Shown: positions 33,056 to 44,302 of the stretch, in pieces
Position numbering within the stretch: position 1 is the first letter of the stretch
Layout of the letters: every line of letters begins with the position of its first letter
The notes under the pieces: generated by a model
The model's database searches: none
Told to the model about the DNA's origin: nothing
What the model saw: the letters and a program-made list of their open reading frames with translations, nothing else
From: Terebella lapidaria
Taxonomy: Eukaryota > Annelida > Polychaeta > Terebellida > Terebellidae
DNA length: 64,000 bases
Reading direction: 5' to 3'
Assembly: GCA_949152475.1 (NCBI GenBank)
Contig: OX424561.1
Span: forward strand, 24,980,481 to 25,044,480
Program-made: the position numbers and the translations under genes

Positions 33056-34128
33056 AGAAAGCTAACATTACGACCAAGAAGACTCAATACATTTTATGTA
33101 GTTTTGCTCCCTTCATTTGTTGCTATGACAAAATGCATTCAGGTACTCAGATCATTTACCATTGTTGCTAGGAATTTAGGTACCATAAGATCAAAGATAA
33201 ATCAAGGTATTACGTAATTTTACACATGCACTCCCCACAATACCAATGGGGGCCTGTAGAATTATAGAAGGTCTGTAATCCAGACCCGGTCCATTCAACG
33301 AGCTGTCACCAACGCTAACCATCCGGTTCCATTGGAAGAGATGACTCCAAAGTCTCGATCGACAAGTTCATATAGGGGGATACGTCTCACGATGGACTAT
33401 AAAATCCAGCCCAGTTTGACCACTCACTACGATTGTTGGCCTAATCCTCCGATTAGGAACGGTCCCAATCGTCACAAACATGCCCCTCTTCCTCCCCTGA
33501 TTGCTGGGCCTGACAGGTTTGATCGGGTCCGTCAGAGATGACACAGAATCCGTCGTGAGAGGAACATAAGGCTGCTCAGCAGCAGCTGGTCTCTGGTCGT
33601 GCCTGTCAAACGACTTACACCAGAGAACCCAGGACTTATAATGTGACGGGGAACGACCCCCAACACAGCAGGAACCACCTTCATACCACACGAACGGTCT
33701 AGCACGCTCCCGATGAGTCTGCCAACCTATGTACATCACTTTGGGTTTGGAAGCCCTTGGAATAGCCCTCTGTGACAAGCATGAAGGTAGATGGGCACCA
33801 CAACCGACACAGGTTACAACTCAGGTCTTCTGTGGGCACCGAGCCAGGATCCAAGCAATTGAAACACATATATAAGGTTTCTTCCACTGACGAACGGTGT
33901 TAATCCCGCATTCGCTGATCATAAGCACTGGTGGTCAGATTGGACTGAGACGACATGGTTTCTCGCAAAGGGTACAAGACAGCAACAGAGGAAGCACTTT
34001 GGCTTGTACAAAATATACTATTCTGCAGACTCAACCCATGATAACACCGGGAAAACAAATCCAAAGCTGTCAAGCAAACATGGCGGTGGACAGAAAAGTG
34101 TAGTTGCCGTGATTGCACATGCACGGTT
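33056..34128. other. Unrecognised stretch with a moderately long minus-strand frame
   Basis: GC content rises over about 33270-33900. On the minus strand a 136-codon frame (33778-33368) and an overlapping frame (33887-33699) with CFNC and SCNLCRLWC cysteine pairs might be remnants of a zinc-binding protein. The frames do not join, and no family motif is recognisable. I suspect an old mobile-element relic but cannot name it. Confidence 0.35.
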
Positions 34129-34964
34129 ATATGTTACGGTTGGGTTGAGAAAAGGAGCGAGAATCATGCGGCATGTCTAGCACATTCTCTATCAAAAATG
34201 ATCCAAAGGATCGAAAAAGAGCATGTAGTAATTTAGATAAGGAATGTACACGAGAAAACCAATTTTCTTGCCAGGGGGCCTGTGAGTCACCTGGTGTGCT
34301 TTTACGTAACATTTCTCAGATGTGCTATTAAGGGTTAATCGGTATATTCAATTCGAATCAAAGTCCTGAGAATTCAATATTCAGAACACAGATTGTGAAA
34401 TTGGGAGGAACTTCCAGATATATGCCATACAAGGATATTGGAACTGGTCAACAAATAAACACAGTGCAGCATTCTGTCCAAAAATACTTCCTACTGCATT
34501 ATATATAGTGCTGGATTTTGTACTTTGCGTGCTTATTATATACATTTGAAGATAAATATGCAAATGTGAAGTTCATATAGATCTTATCTATTCCTTACCA
34601 TTTCCTGGGCCGCATGTATTACTACATGTACATCAATATGCCACTGCGTGCAAGCACTTACCCTATGATGGATATTCGAATTGGAACTTGAGCAATGTGG
34701 CTATCGTATATATTTAAAATTTAAGATTACAAACATACACATTTTCGTTACTGTGGCAGTCATGAGTTGTTTTGTGTGATTTCGCGTGGAATATTCTGCC
34801 CAGGGCAACGTAATATAAAGCTATACACGTTAGGGGTGTAAGTAGATTGGGGTGGGTGGAATTTTATATCACATAGGAGACTATAAATATCTGGTATATC
34901 ATCTAGAATCATCTAGATCTAGAACTATATTATCTAGAACTAGAAACAAGCAGTGATCCAATGT

Positions 34965-35164
34965 CTACTTCTTTTTCTGCCTTTTGTTTGTTTTGAGTGC
35001 ATTTCTCGTTGCTGGCCGCTTTCCCATGCCCCAGCATTGCGAACAAATTGGTCGTACAGTAGCAAATTCCCCTGCAAGATCCTGGAGCCCTTTGTGAGAT
35101 TGATGGTCCACAACATCTAGATCACCACAGTGGTAGTAGACTAAGGGCAGAGTTCCATCCATGC
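34965..35164 (-). CDS. DDE-type gene copy 1, C-terminal zinc-binding exon
   Basis: The exon begins after a consensus acceptor (TTTTAAAACAG) with two bases that complete a split glycine codon. It then encodes MDGTLPLVYYHCGDLD, a 35-residue middle, and VRPICSQCWGMGKRP, ending in a lysine-rich tail at 34965. The cysteines form a CxG...PxCxxC ribbon-like module. The upstream donor at 35343 (ATGGAG|GTATTT) leaves one base, so the phases match (intron 35165-35342, 178 bp). The same module closes unnamed invertebrate proteins of this family as I recall them. Confidence 0.75.
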
Positions 35165-35244
35165 CTGTTTTAAAAGATGGAAATGAAGAAACATAGGGAA
35201 AGATATACCGAAATCTTGCTAATCAATGGGTTCAAAAATAATTT

Positions 35245-36981
35245 CTACGGGCTGTTGGGTGTGTATTTTGAATGTAAATATGATGCTTGAAGAATATACT
35301 TAGTTGTCAGAAACATGGCAATTTTAAAGGAGGGAAAAATACCTCCATAGTAGTTCACTTCAGTTTGAGTTTGACGATTGAGAGCTTGTCTCACGATCAT
35401 TTTGTTTTGCAAATCACCGCTGTCCTCTCCAAACAGAGCATCGCCACATGTATAAATCACATCATCCTGTCGTCTTGCGAGTGCGGTCTGGTGGATCGAA
35501 AGCTGTGTACTGGAGTAGACGCAGCGACGCTTTCCACACTCGGCACATATTATGTATCCTCGAACTTGAGCTGTATCAAAAATAAAGTAAATACATGAAA
35601 TGTACATGAGCATTTCAAATGATTTTTGTTTGCATTTATTATTGCATTTTAACCCCATGTTGATATAAAATACATGGTATTGAAGATGGGAAAGTTGCCA
35701 TGGACTGATGGCATTATTTGCAAAAGGACCATGCATCAATTGCGTAATATTTCTCACCTGCAATAAAAATTGCTCTGTGTTGAGTATGGGCTGGGGATTG
35801 AGGCTTCTCCTGTAGACTTGGCCGCTGCATATCTGTCGTTTCCTCACCATGGGATATTGACTGGGGTGTTTCCTCATGTGCTCCAGATCGACTATGCCGT
35901 CTTCGGTGAAGATGCTGAGGATATCAGCAGATTCCTGAACAGCGTCATCATCAACTCCCTTGAAAGCTCCCACGTGATTACCACTGTAGGTCATACGGGC
36001 AAAGCGATGAACCACAATGTCTATGGGATCTTCCGTAGATGTGGCAAGCGCTTTCTTCAATGCATCATTTCGTTCTGCTGCTCTTCTTATAGCTTTCAAG
36101 GCGGTCAGTCGCTTTGCTGTACGTTCCAAGTGTTCTGGCATTTCTGATCTTGACATTGATACACCCTGCAAAGGAATGTTCAGTATTGCCATACATCTTT
36201 CAGTCGGGTTTTGAAATGACTGACACGGTGCACATCTTACTGCTACATAGAAATCCAAGTCCAGCTTCACAAAGAGTGCAATTGCAGCCAACTTCAGAGA
36301 GAGGAATGTCGTGATGTGGTCTGGACCTCCATCACTGTAGACGGCAAGGATCGGAACTGCAAAATCGCTAGGGATCGTTTCATCATCGATCACAATAATA
36401 CTCGCTGTCTCTTTCTGTAGTGTCTTCGCTGTTTCGGCGCGATGTCTAATCGGGTTTGAGGGCTGGAAGTACTTGTCCTTGACAGTGACTGTGAGTTTAC
36501 CAGAATGGAATGAGTAATCTTTGTTCGGAGGCACAATGATGTGCAAGACGACTGATAGCACGATTCCAGCAGTGTGGTAATCATGATCCAGTGCGAGGAG
36601 TGGGGCAGAAGGAGTGACCATGCTTTGGTTATGACGACGGACATTGGTAGACACGGGATTGTTGGGTTCGCCAACTGGTATGATGGCCTTGTCATCGACA
36701 GCTACGAGGTGGCAACTCTCGTGCCAGAGTACCACAAATTCTTCCAGGTATCGCCACAGGACAGAACAGAACATTGAGTTCGGATGATTTACTCGTAGCA
36801 ACCGTTGTTGTACTGCAAACTTGATGTTGTAACGCCCAGTGTAGTGCACAGCAGTGTGCAAGAATGGATTACAAGGTTGGAAATTCAGCTTAATCCAAGA
36901 CTCTGATGGGGCCTCTGTTCCCTCAGGACACTGACGGAGAATGTCTTCTCTAAGATCTCTCACTGAAATCCATTCTGGCAT
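35245..36981 (-). CDS. DDE-transposase-like protein, catalytic exon (copy 1)
   Basis: A 578-codon frame on the minus strand. Visible landmarks: ISVRDLREDILRQCPEGTEA (about residues 5-24); SCHLVAVDDKAIIPVGEPNN, first acidic site (about 90-109); LALDHDYHTAGIVLSVVLH; VYSDGGPDHITTFLSLKLAA, second acidic site (about 225-245); CAPCQSFQNPTERCMAILNI, candidate third acidic site (about 265-284). The D...D...E spacing in an RNase-H-like context suggests a cut-and-paste transposase or a domesticated relative. Near the end a cysteine module, YIICAECGKRRCVYS, lies beyond a GTGAGA..ACAG interval (about 35571-35757) that looks like an unspliced intron, although its borders as I place them are one base out of phase. 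NYYGG precedes the donor to the next exon. The true start is upstream; the ATG at 36981 overlaps the upstream exon's end in another frame. Confidence 0.75.
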   Translation of the reverse strand: MPEWISVRDLREDILRQCPEGTEAPSESWIKLNFQPCNPFLHTAVHYTGRYNIKFAVQQRLLRVNHPNSMFCSVLWRYLEEFVVLWHESCHLVAVDDKAIIPVGEPNNPVSTNVRRHNQSMVTPSAPLLALDHDYHTAGIVLSVVLHIIVPPNKDYSFHSGKLTVTVKDKYFQPSNPIRHRAETAKTLQKETASIIVIDDETIPSDFAVPILAVYSDGGPDHITTFLSLKLAAIALFVKLDLDFYVAVRCAPCQSFQNPTERCMAILNIPLQGVSMSRSEMPEHLERTAKRLTALKAIRRAAERNDALKKALATSTEDPIDIVVHRFARMTYSGNHVGAFKGVDDDAVQESADILSIFTEDGIVDLEHMRKHPSQYPMVRKRQICSGQVYRRSLNPQPILNTEQFLLQVRNITQLMHGPFANNAISPWQLSHLQYHVFYINMGLKCNNKCKQKSFEMLMYISCIYFIFDTAQVRGYIICAECGKRRCVYSSTQLSIHQTALARRQDDVIYTCGDALFGEDSGDLQNKMIVRQALNRQTQTEVNYYGGIFPSFKIAMFLTTKYILQASYLHSKYTPNSP

Positions 36982-37736
36982 GTGTGCTGTTTCATCTTTT
37001 CGTTTCTCGTGACTGCCTTCTCATCCAGGATGGACTGTAATTTCTCCCAGAAGGTGTCATACCTTGGATCTTTGGTGCGTCCACTGGTCTTGCGCAAGTC
37101 GACAATGATATCAGGATCATCTGCAGCAAGAAGGTATTCAACTACCGTCGTGTCGGTTTAACGATGCTGCTGACTTTTTGGTGCTGATGCATCGCTTGTG
37201 AGTTCCTGCCACATATTTCTCAGCATGTGTGGCTTGTTAACATTCGCACACTTGTTAAAGAATTGACTTCGAATGGCTCGTGTGCTGAATCGAGGGAGGT
37301 TGTCCAGCAGGAAGTTCACTGCATTGATTTCGCCATCATCCCTCCACTCTTTTGTTTTCCACAAGAAGTATGTATTTCCCAGAAAGTTCCCAAATGAATA
37401 TGTCATCAGGGTTACAGGGTAGGGGAAAGTCAGGTTGTCTATGAACCCCTTCACCATCGTCTTGTCTGCTGGAAGATGTCCATCCAGATGCATCACGAGG
37501 TAATTGTCGACTTCGTCTAAGCTGCTTGTTAGTGGGTGAGCTGTCTTCATTACCAACTCGCAGAATATCCTTGAAAATAGGTGAAAGGTTCTGGAATGTG
37601 GCAACTTCGTTCTTCCAGGTGAGCGTGGTGTGGATCCAGATACCACAGAACATTTGTGAGTTGCGAGATTACGTCAGAGGCGAGTTTTGGATTCTGTGGC
37701 GAGAAGCCGATATCCTGGCTTTCGAACATTGTACAT
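36961..37736 (-). pseudogene. DDE-type gene copy 1, N-terminal region with frame breaks
   Basis: Read on the minus strand from 37736: MFESQDIGFSPQNPKLASDV, then after a frame change MFCGIWIHTTLTWKNEVATF and NLSPIFKDIL, then after another ELVMKTAHPLTSSLDEVDNY, VMHLDGHLPADKTMVKGFID and RNMWQELTSDASAPK. After one in-frame TAA near 37159 the same frame resumes with VEYLLAADDPDIIVDLRKTS, YDTFWEKLQSILDEK and a stop, one base out of frame with the catalytic exon. The blocks are collinear with the family's N-terminal region as I know it from unnamed marine-invertebrate proteins. At least three breaks imply that this copy no longer makes the full protein, unless some breaks are short introns. Confidence 0.65.
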
Positions 37737-37739
37737 TTC

Positions 37740-38377
37740 GAACAACCCTTACCGCATTGTACAGTCTGTCTTTACTGTTGACAATTGATCTGAAACAAAC
37801 AAAATAATATATATATAAATGAGGTTTGTTTAAATATCAATTCAATATATGATTCTCAAGATCAGCTTGGACAAACTGAATGAAACAACATATTATATAG
37901 AAATTGAAACTGAAATACTAGATGCTTGCAAAGTTGACACCTCAATCAAATATCAAAAGATTTTATCCAAATTAATTGGGTCTACAACCTCACTGTTATA
38001 TGCTTACACAGAATGCCATGATATTGATAAGCTTTTTATTCCAACAAATTGAACAATACATACAATTTACAATGTATGAACAAGTCAACAAAAAAATTCA
38101 GTAGTATTCTTTAGCCATTTTCCGTTGAACTGTTTGTATAAAATAAACGAAAAATATAGATCTATTTCTATGAGAAAAAATCCAGCCACTTTTAACTGGT
38201 TGCCCGCTGTGTAAACTGAGTATACGTGCATACATGATCTATGTACACTTGGTTCTGATAAGTAGTTCCTTGTTTTGCCGACTTGCAGTAAAATGTCAAA
38301 AGCATTCAGTTTTGAGGTCTCTTTTTCAATTTCTTTTTTGACGGGAGCCAACGTCGCTACGAGATGAGTTCCCAGCC
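37740..38377. other. 5' side of the DDE-type gene, unit 1, noncoding
   Basis: AT-rich; no further exon recognised. A 67-codon plus-strand frame at 37849-38052 is repeated in unit 2 simply because the whole unit is duplicated. Confidence 0.45.
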
Positions 38378-38931
38378 CTAAACTCAAGTTCATCCATCAG
38401 TGAAACACGCTTTGTGGCCGTAGTTTTGTTTTACATAATTGGGTCAACTTGCAAATTCGCGTGTATTAATTGGGCATTATGCCGTAATTTTTCACAAAAT
38501 TTCAGAGTTCCATCTCAAAAATTGAGAAAGCTGGCAATCTAACCCAATGTTAAATTTCAGCCCCAAAATGGAATTTGAGAGTCTGCACAAAAAACAATAA
38601 CTTTTTATCGATGTACGAGTTATATATTACTTCAGGATAAACACATCACTTAATATACACCGACTATGCCTTCCGACTCCCAATCAATGCAATAGCTTCA
38701 TTCTGTATGGGCATACACAAGACAAAAAACGATTTTGTTGAAATTTGCTTGATCCCATTTCCGACTGAAATTTAACATTGGGTTAGATTGCCAACTTAGA
38801 ATTCTGAGATTTGATGAAAAATTACGGCATGATACTCAATTAAGACACACAAAATTTCAAGTTGATACGATTATCCAAAACAAAACTACGGCCAAAAAGC
38901 GTGTTTCACTGATGGATGAACTTGACTTTAG
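38378..38931. mobile_element. Foldback MITE, 4-bp target duplication AGCC (unit 1)
   Basis: The ends CTAAACTCAAGTTCATCCAT and CTAAAGTCAAGTTCATCCAT (right end reverse-complemented) are inverted repeats. The similarity runs about 190 bp inward through ACACGCTTTKTGGCCGTAGT and CAATCTAACCCAATGTTAAA on both arms. AGCC sits directly outside both ends (38374-38377 and 38932-38935). No coding capacity. Confidence 0.85.
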
Positions 38932-38935
38932 AGCC

Positions 38936-40550
38936 ATCACCACTGCCACCGTCGTGTCTTCCTCGATGACCGTGTGTGTGTGGGGGGGGGGGGGGGGCGG
39001 TCGTAGATGACAAATGACACACGGACACATCGCTCAATTCATACCCAGCAGGAACTGAGAGGGAACAAGTTTCCATATCGTGACACCTTCGTGTTCTGCT
39101 TTGATTATTTTGTTTTTGTCAGCTTGAATTCTTTAGTTTCCAGACACCCAACACGCAAAATTAGTGAAAAATATCGCAGGCACTGTGACTCGGCCATGCT
39201 ATCTTGCAATGACCTTGACATTGTCGTAAATAGGGACATATAGAATTGTTTAGTTCAAATTGCTAGGTTGAGTTCAACTGCCACATGTAAAATATCCAAT
39301 TTCCTATGAAAATATCAGTATTTCAATCTTCCAAATTCTTTGATTTTATCTCGAAAACATTTTGATTACATGAACAGCATTTATTATTGAGAAAAATGAT
39401 ATTCACTGACGCTAAAGGAACTGAACTCGAACTCGAAAATTAGAAACATGCCCTATGTATGGAAAGAAATTTATGGCAAAACGCTCCTGCTTTCTTCTGA
39501 ATATAATTTTTCCATTCGTAGTGCATTTTTGACTATGTATTTTAATATTAATATAGTTCACAGTTTTATATAAAACATTGGGTTTGATCAGTATTCAGTT
39601 TTTTGTCTGATTGGGCAATATCCACCTCGCTAAAACCCGAGTCAGTGTTAAGTAAATGATTTGATGATGGATGCTATTCCGTTCCATACTATCTCAGCAG
39701 CTTGGGCCGATCGAACATTTTTTGTAGCACATTTTGAGTCGGTCGGTTAAGGATTGACTGCGGGAAACAAACCAAACGCTGTAATGAGCCGCTCTCCTAT
39801 TCATTTATAATGTAAACATAAAGGTAACAAAATCAGCAAGACTACCCAACCCTTCTTCCCGAAACTTCATTAACACAGATACATATAGCCATGGATGATG
39901 AACCGAGACATGGTTCTATAAATAGTATCACAGGGATTGTACAAATTGATGATTATAGATATCACTTTTACACGCGTCAGCAACAACACGTCGTATCTTC
40001 AGCGTTACAATAAGCTGTTGTTGGTATGTACGTTTTGTTGTGTGACCATCCAATGATAGATGCATATACGACTTGACTTTCTGCGAGAGGAATACAATAG
40101 GCGGATTTGGTGTACCCGAACGCAACTCACCAGTCAGCTTTACTAGCATTACTAGTTGTCCGCAGTAAAAAATAATCCTGCCGATGGGCATGTTTTGAGT
40201 GTACCTTGTCTTTTGAGATATTAGTCACAAAATGACATTTGAAAATGACATTTATCAGACAATTAATCATTTTTAGTCAAAAACCAAGTCTCGGTTGGTG
40301 ATCCTTGATGGCTATAGGTCGCCATAGTAAATTCTGGTGCCAGAAGGATGTTTGCAAGTTCATGATTTTGTCACCTTTATATTTACATTATAAGTGAATA
40401 GAGAACTGGCGCATTCCAGATTCGGGATTTTACATGCAGTTCGTCCTTAAATATAAAAAAACCCATGAAAATGGCAATTTTAATTCCTGTCGGCGATTTT
40501 ACAGTGCAGTCGGTGGCCTTGTCAAACAAGTATTAAAAAAATAAAGGCGT
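38936..40550. other. Noncoding part of unit 1
   Basis: Includes a TG run leading into an ~18-nt G tract (about 38968-38997). An 87-codon minus frame at 39928-40191 (with VKLTGELRSGTPNPPIVFLS) is preserved with one residue change in unit 2. With so few differences between units this is weak evidence for coding, and no family is recognised. Confidence 0.45.
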
Positions 40551-40554
40551 AACA

Positions 40555-40677
40555 AACCAAATACTACATCATGCTGGAGTTTATTTCTCACTTGGTCTGT
40601 CTGTGGAGCACTCATAAACTCGTGCTCAGTGAGAGGACCCATGCGAAATAAATCCCAGTACAATGCAATATTTGGTT
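40555..40677. repeat. 123-bp hairpin element (unit 1)
   Basis: AACCAAATACTACATCATGC at the left and the reverse complement of the right end (AACCAAATATTGCATTGTAC) are inverted. Pairing continues through GGAGTTTATTTCTC and GGAGCAC/GTGCTC, giving about 55-bp imperfect arms and a ~10-nt loop. The copy at 47823-47945 in unit 2 is the same. Confidence 0.7.
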
Positions 40678-41405
40678 ATTATTTTCCAGTCACTGAAAAT
40701 ATATGTTTCCCTTTTTTTCGTTTCTTTCGGAAAAGGTGTAACGTGCAACAACCTCAACACTGATGTTTTCAGAAGAGTATAAGTTAGCTATTTGTAGAAG
40801 ACGCACTTTTCACTGACTCAACAGTAAAACATTATTTGAATTGCAAATGTGGAACCAATCCATCATCCTGATAATTAGAAGGAATAGTAATATCCATACG
40901 AGTGCAAGTTATACACGTATTTGATGCTTAAATGGTAGTTGCCTCCATGACACGGCATACAATGAAATATCCATTATCAGTATGATACATGGCTAATTAT
41001 ATCACCCGAATGAATTCCGACGGACACAGTGGGTTTGGATCCTCCGAAGAGTTTGCCTTGTATAAACAACGTTGAAACGTACATCTGAACCGATTCTGAT
41101 ATATTTTTTTCATATGGATCTGTCATAGGGTAAGGGCATGGCACCTATCGATTCAAAGATTTAACCCTTTTTTCCTGGGTTTTTTTCAAAACATTGTTTG
41201 TACTCCTGGATAGAAAATGGGCCATCGTCTCCGAAACTGTATTTTTTTAACTTTTGGAGTTAACTTTTTGGAGGCAAAAACATATTTCCAACAACGCTTG
41301 GTAGTATGCAAAGTAGTGGGTTTACAACGACATATCCCATATAACTTTTGTTCAGAAGGACCTGCTCTTTACCCTCACATAAAATCAACCACACGGGGCA
41401 GGTTG

Positions 41406-41419
41406 GTTGCCATGGTAAC
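41406..41419. promoter_or_regulatory. Perfect X-box-like (RFX-type) palindrome
   Basis: GTTGCCATGGTAAC fits the RFX X-box consensus (GTNRCC then RGYAAC). It recurs at 48674-48687 as part of the duplication and near-perfectly at 49028-49041 (GTTGCCATGGAAAC). It lies at the end of the duplicated unit with no nearby gene start, so it may be only a repeat-borne sequence. Confidence 0.4.
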
Positions 41420-42266
41420 CATATAAACACATATGTTACGGTTGGGTTGAGAAAAGGAGCGAGAATCATGCGGCATGTCTAGCACATTCTCTATCAAAAA
41501 TGATCCAAAGGATCGAAAAAGAGCATGTAGTAATTTAGATAAGGAATGTACACGAGAAAACCAATTTTCTTGCCAGGGGGCCTGTGAGTCACCTGGTGTG
41601 CTTTTACGTAACATTTCTCAGATGTGCTATTAAGGGTTAATCGGTATATTCAATTCGAATCAAAGTCCTGAGAATTCAATATTCAGAACACAGATTGTGA
41701 AATTGGGAGGAACTTCCAGATATATGCCATACAAGGATATTGGAACTGGTCAACAAATAAACACAGTGCAGCATTCTGTCCAAAAATACTTCCTACTGCA
41801 TTATATATAGTGCTGGATTTTGTACTTTGCGTGCTTATTATATACATTTGAAGATAAATATGCAAATGTGAAGTTCATATAGATCTTATCTATTCCTTAC
41901 CATTTCCTGGGCCGCATGTATTACTACATGTACATCAATATGCCACTGCGTGCAAACACTTACCCTATGATGGATATTCGAATTGGAACTTGAGCAATGT
42001 GGCTATCGTATATATTTAAAATTTAAGATTACAAACATACACATTTTCGTTACTGTGGCAGTCATGAGTTGTTTTGTGTGATTTCGCGTGGAATATTCTG
42101 CCCAGGGCAACGTAATATAAAGCTATACACGTTAGGGGTGTAAGTAGATTGGGGTGGGTGGAATTTTATATCACATAGGAGACTATAAATATCTGGTATA
42201 TCATCTAGAATCATCTAGATCTAGAACTATATTATCTAGAACTAGAAACAAGCAGTGATCCAATGT

Positions 42267-42466
42267 CTACTTCTTTTTCTGCCTTTTGTTTGTTTTGAGT
42301 GCATTTCTCGTTGCTGGCCGCTTTCCCATGCCCCAGCATTGCGAACAAATTGGTCGTACAGTAGCAAATTCCCCTGCAAGATCCTGGAGCCCTTTGTGAG
42401 ATTGATGGTCCACAACATCTAGATCACCACAGTGGTAGTAGACTAAGGGCAGAGTTCCATCCATGC
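42267..42466 (-). CDS. DDE-type gene copy 2, C-terminal zinc-binding exon
   Basis: Identical in sequence and splice acceptor to the unit 1 exon at 34965-35164, with the same YYHCG and PICSQC modules. The upstream donor ATGGAG|GTATTT is also kept near 42664. Confidence 0.7.
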
Positions 42467-42625
42467 CTGTTTTAAAAGATGGAAATGAAGAAACATAGGG
42501 AAAGATATACCAAAATCTTGCTAATCAATGGGTTCAAAAATAATTTCTACGGGCTCTTGGGTGTGAATTTTGAATGTAAATATGATGCTTGAAGAATATA
42601 CTCAGTTGTCAGAAACATGGCAATT

Positions 42626-44293
42626 TTAAAGGAGGGTTGAGGTATTTTTTTGCGAAAAAATACCTCCATAGTAGTTCACTTCAGTTTGAGTTTGACAGTT
42701 AAGAGCTTGTCTCACGATCATTTTGTTTTGCAAATCACCGCTGTCCTCTCCAAACAGAGCATCGCCACATGTATAAATCACATCATCTTGTCGTCTTGCG
42801 AGTGCGGTCTGGTGGATCGAAAGCTGGGCACTGGAGTAGACGCAGCGACGCTTTCCACACTCGGAACATATTATGTATCCTCGAACTTTAGCTGTATCAA
42901 AAATAAAGTAAATACATGAAATGTACATGAGCATTTCAAATGATTTTTGTTTGCATTTATTATTGCATTTTGCCAAACAACCCCATGTTGATATAAAATA
43001 CATGGTATTGAAGATGGGAAAGTTGCCATGGACTGATGGCATTATTTGCAAAAGGACCATGCATCAATTGCGTAATATTTCTCACCTGCAATAAAAATTG
43101 CTCTGTGTTGAGTATCGGCTGGGGATTGAGGCTTCTCCTGTAGACTTGGCCGCTGCATATCTGTCGTTTCCTCACCATGGGATATTGACTGGGGTGTTTC
43201 CTCATGTGCTCCAGATCGACTATGCCGTCTTCGGTGAAGATGCTGAGGATATCAGCAGATTCCTGAACAGCGTCATCATCAACTCCCTTGAAAGCTCCCA
43301 CGTGATTACCACTGTAGGTCATACGGGCAAAGCGATGAACCACAATGTCTATGGGATCTTCCGTAGATGTGGCAAGCGCTTTCTTCAATGCATCATTTCG
43401 TTCTGCTGCTCTTCTTATAGCTTTCAAGGCGGTCAGTCGCTTTGCTGTACGTTCCAAGTGTTCTGGCATTTCTGATCTTGACATTGATACACCCTGCAAA
43501 GGAATGTTCAGTATTGCCATACATCTTTCAGTCGGGTTTTGAAATGACTGACACGGTGCACATCTTACTGCTACATAGAAATCCAAGTCCAGCTTCACAA
43601 AGAGTGCAATTGCAGCCAACTTCACAGAGAGGAATGTCGTGATGTGGTCTGGACCTCCATCACTGTAGACGGCAAGGATCGGAACTGCAAAATCGCTAGG
43701 GATCGTTTCATCATCGATCACAATAATACTCGCTGTCTCTTTCTGTAGTGTCTTCGCTGTTTCGGCGCGATGTCTAATCGGGTTTGAGGGCTGGAAGTAC
43801 TTGTCCTTGACAGTGACTGTGAGTTTACCAGAATGGAAAAGAGTAATCTTTGTTCGGAGGCACAATGATGTGCAAGACGACTGATAGCACGATTCCAGCA
43901 GTGTGGTAATCATGATCCAGAAGGAGTGACCATGCTTTGGTTATGACGACGGACATTGGTAGACACGGGATTGTTGGGTTCGCCAACTGGTATGATGGCC
44001 TTGTCATCGACAGCTACGAGGTGGCAACTCTCGTGCCAGAGTACCACAAATTCTTTCAGGTATCGCCACAGGACAGAACAGAACATTGAGTTCGGATGAT
44101 TTACTCGTAGCAACCGTTGTTGTACTGCAAACTTGATGTTGTAACGCCCAGTGTAGTGCACAGCTGTGTGCAAGAATGGATTACAAGGTTGGAAATTCAG
44201 CTTAATCCAAGACTCTGATGGGGCCTCTGTTCCCTCAGGACACTGACGGAGAATGTCTTCTCTAAGATCTCTCACTGAAATCCATTCTGGCAT
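42626..44293 (-). pseudogene. DDE-type gene copy 2, catalytic region, broken
   Basis: Same landmarks as copy 1 (AVDDKAIIPVGEPNN, VYSDGGPDHITTFLS, NPTERCMAILNI, IICSECGKRRCVYS). Here the catalytic exon is split into frames 44293-43910 and 43913-42960 by a 17-bp deletion near 43918. A one-base gain near 43840 (GGAAAAGAG versus GGAATGAG in copy 1) restores or changes the frame downstream. A third break lies near 42972, where inserted bases change the intron-like part. The acidic triad itself is still encoded. Copy 2 cannot produce the continuous catalytic domain that copy 1 can. Confidence 0.8.
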
Positions 44294-44302
44294 GTGTGCT
44301 GT

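Larger units (their letters stand above)
34129..41430. repeat. Tandem duplication, unit 1 (about 7.30 kb)
   Basis: Starts ATATGTTACGGTTGGGTTGA at 34129 and ends GCCATGGTAACCATATAAAC ending at about 41430. The next base begins an almost identical second unit. The join is exact, with no filler and no obvious microhomology. Contents in order: 3' noncoding, a minus-strand DDE-type gene (34965-37736), a foldback MITE (38378-38931), a G tract (about 38979-38996), noncoding, a hairpin (40555-40677), the paralogue of the 19.8-20.9 kb flanks (40744-41101), and an X-box-like palindrome (41406-41419). Confidence 0.95.

Noticed and set aside
33368-33887. Zinc-knuckle or gag-like protein
   Set aside because: The cysteine pairs are in a different frame from the longer reading frame, and the spacing does not fit a CCHC knuckle.
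35287-36777. Plus-strand frames opposite the DDE-type gene, repeated at 42650-43642
   Set aside because: Antisense shadows of the minus-strand catalytic exon. They recur only because the unit is duplicated.
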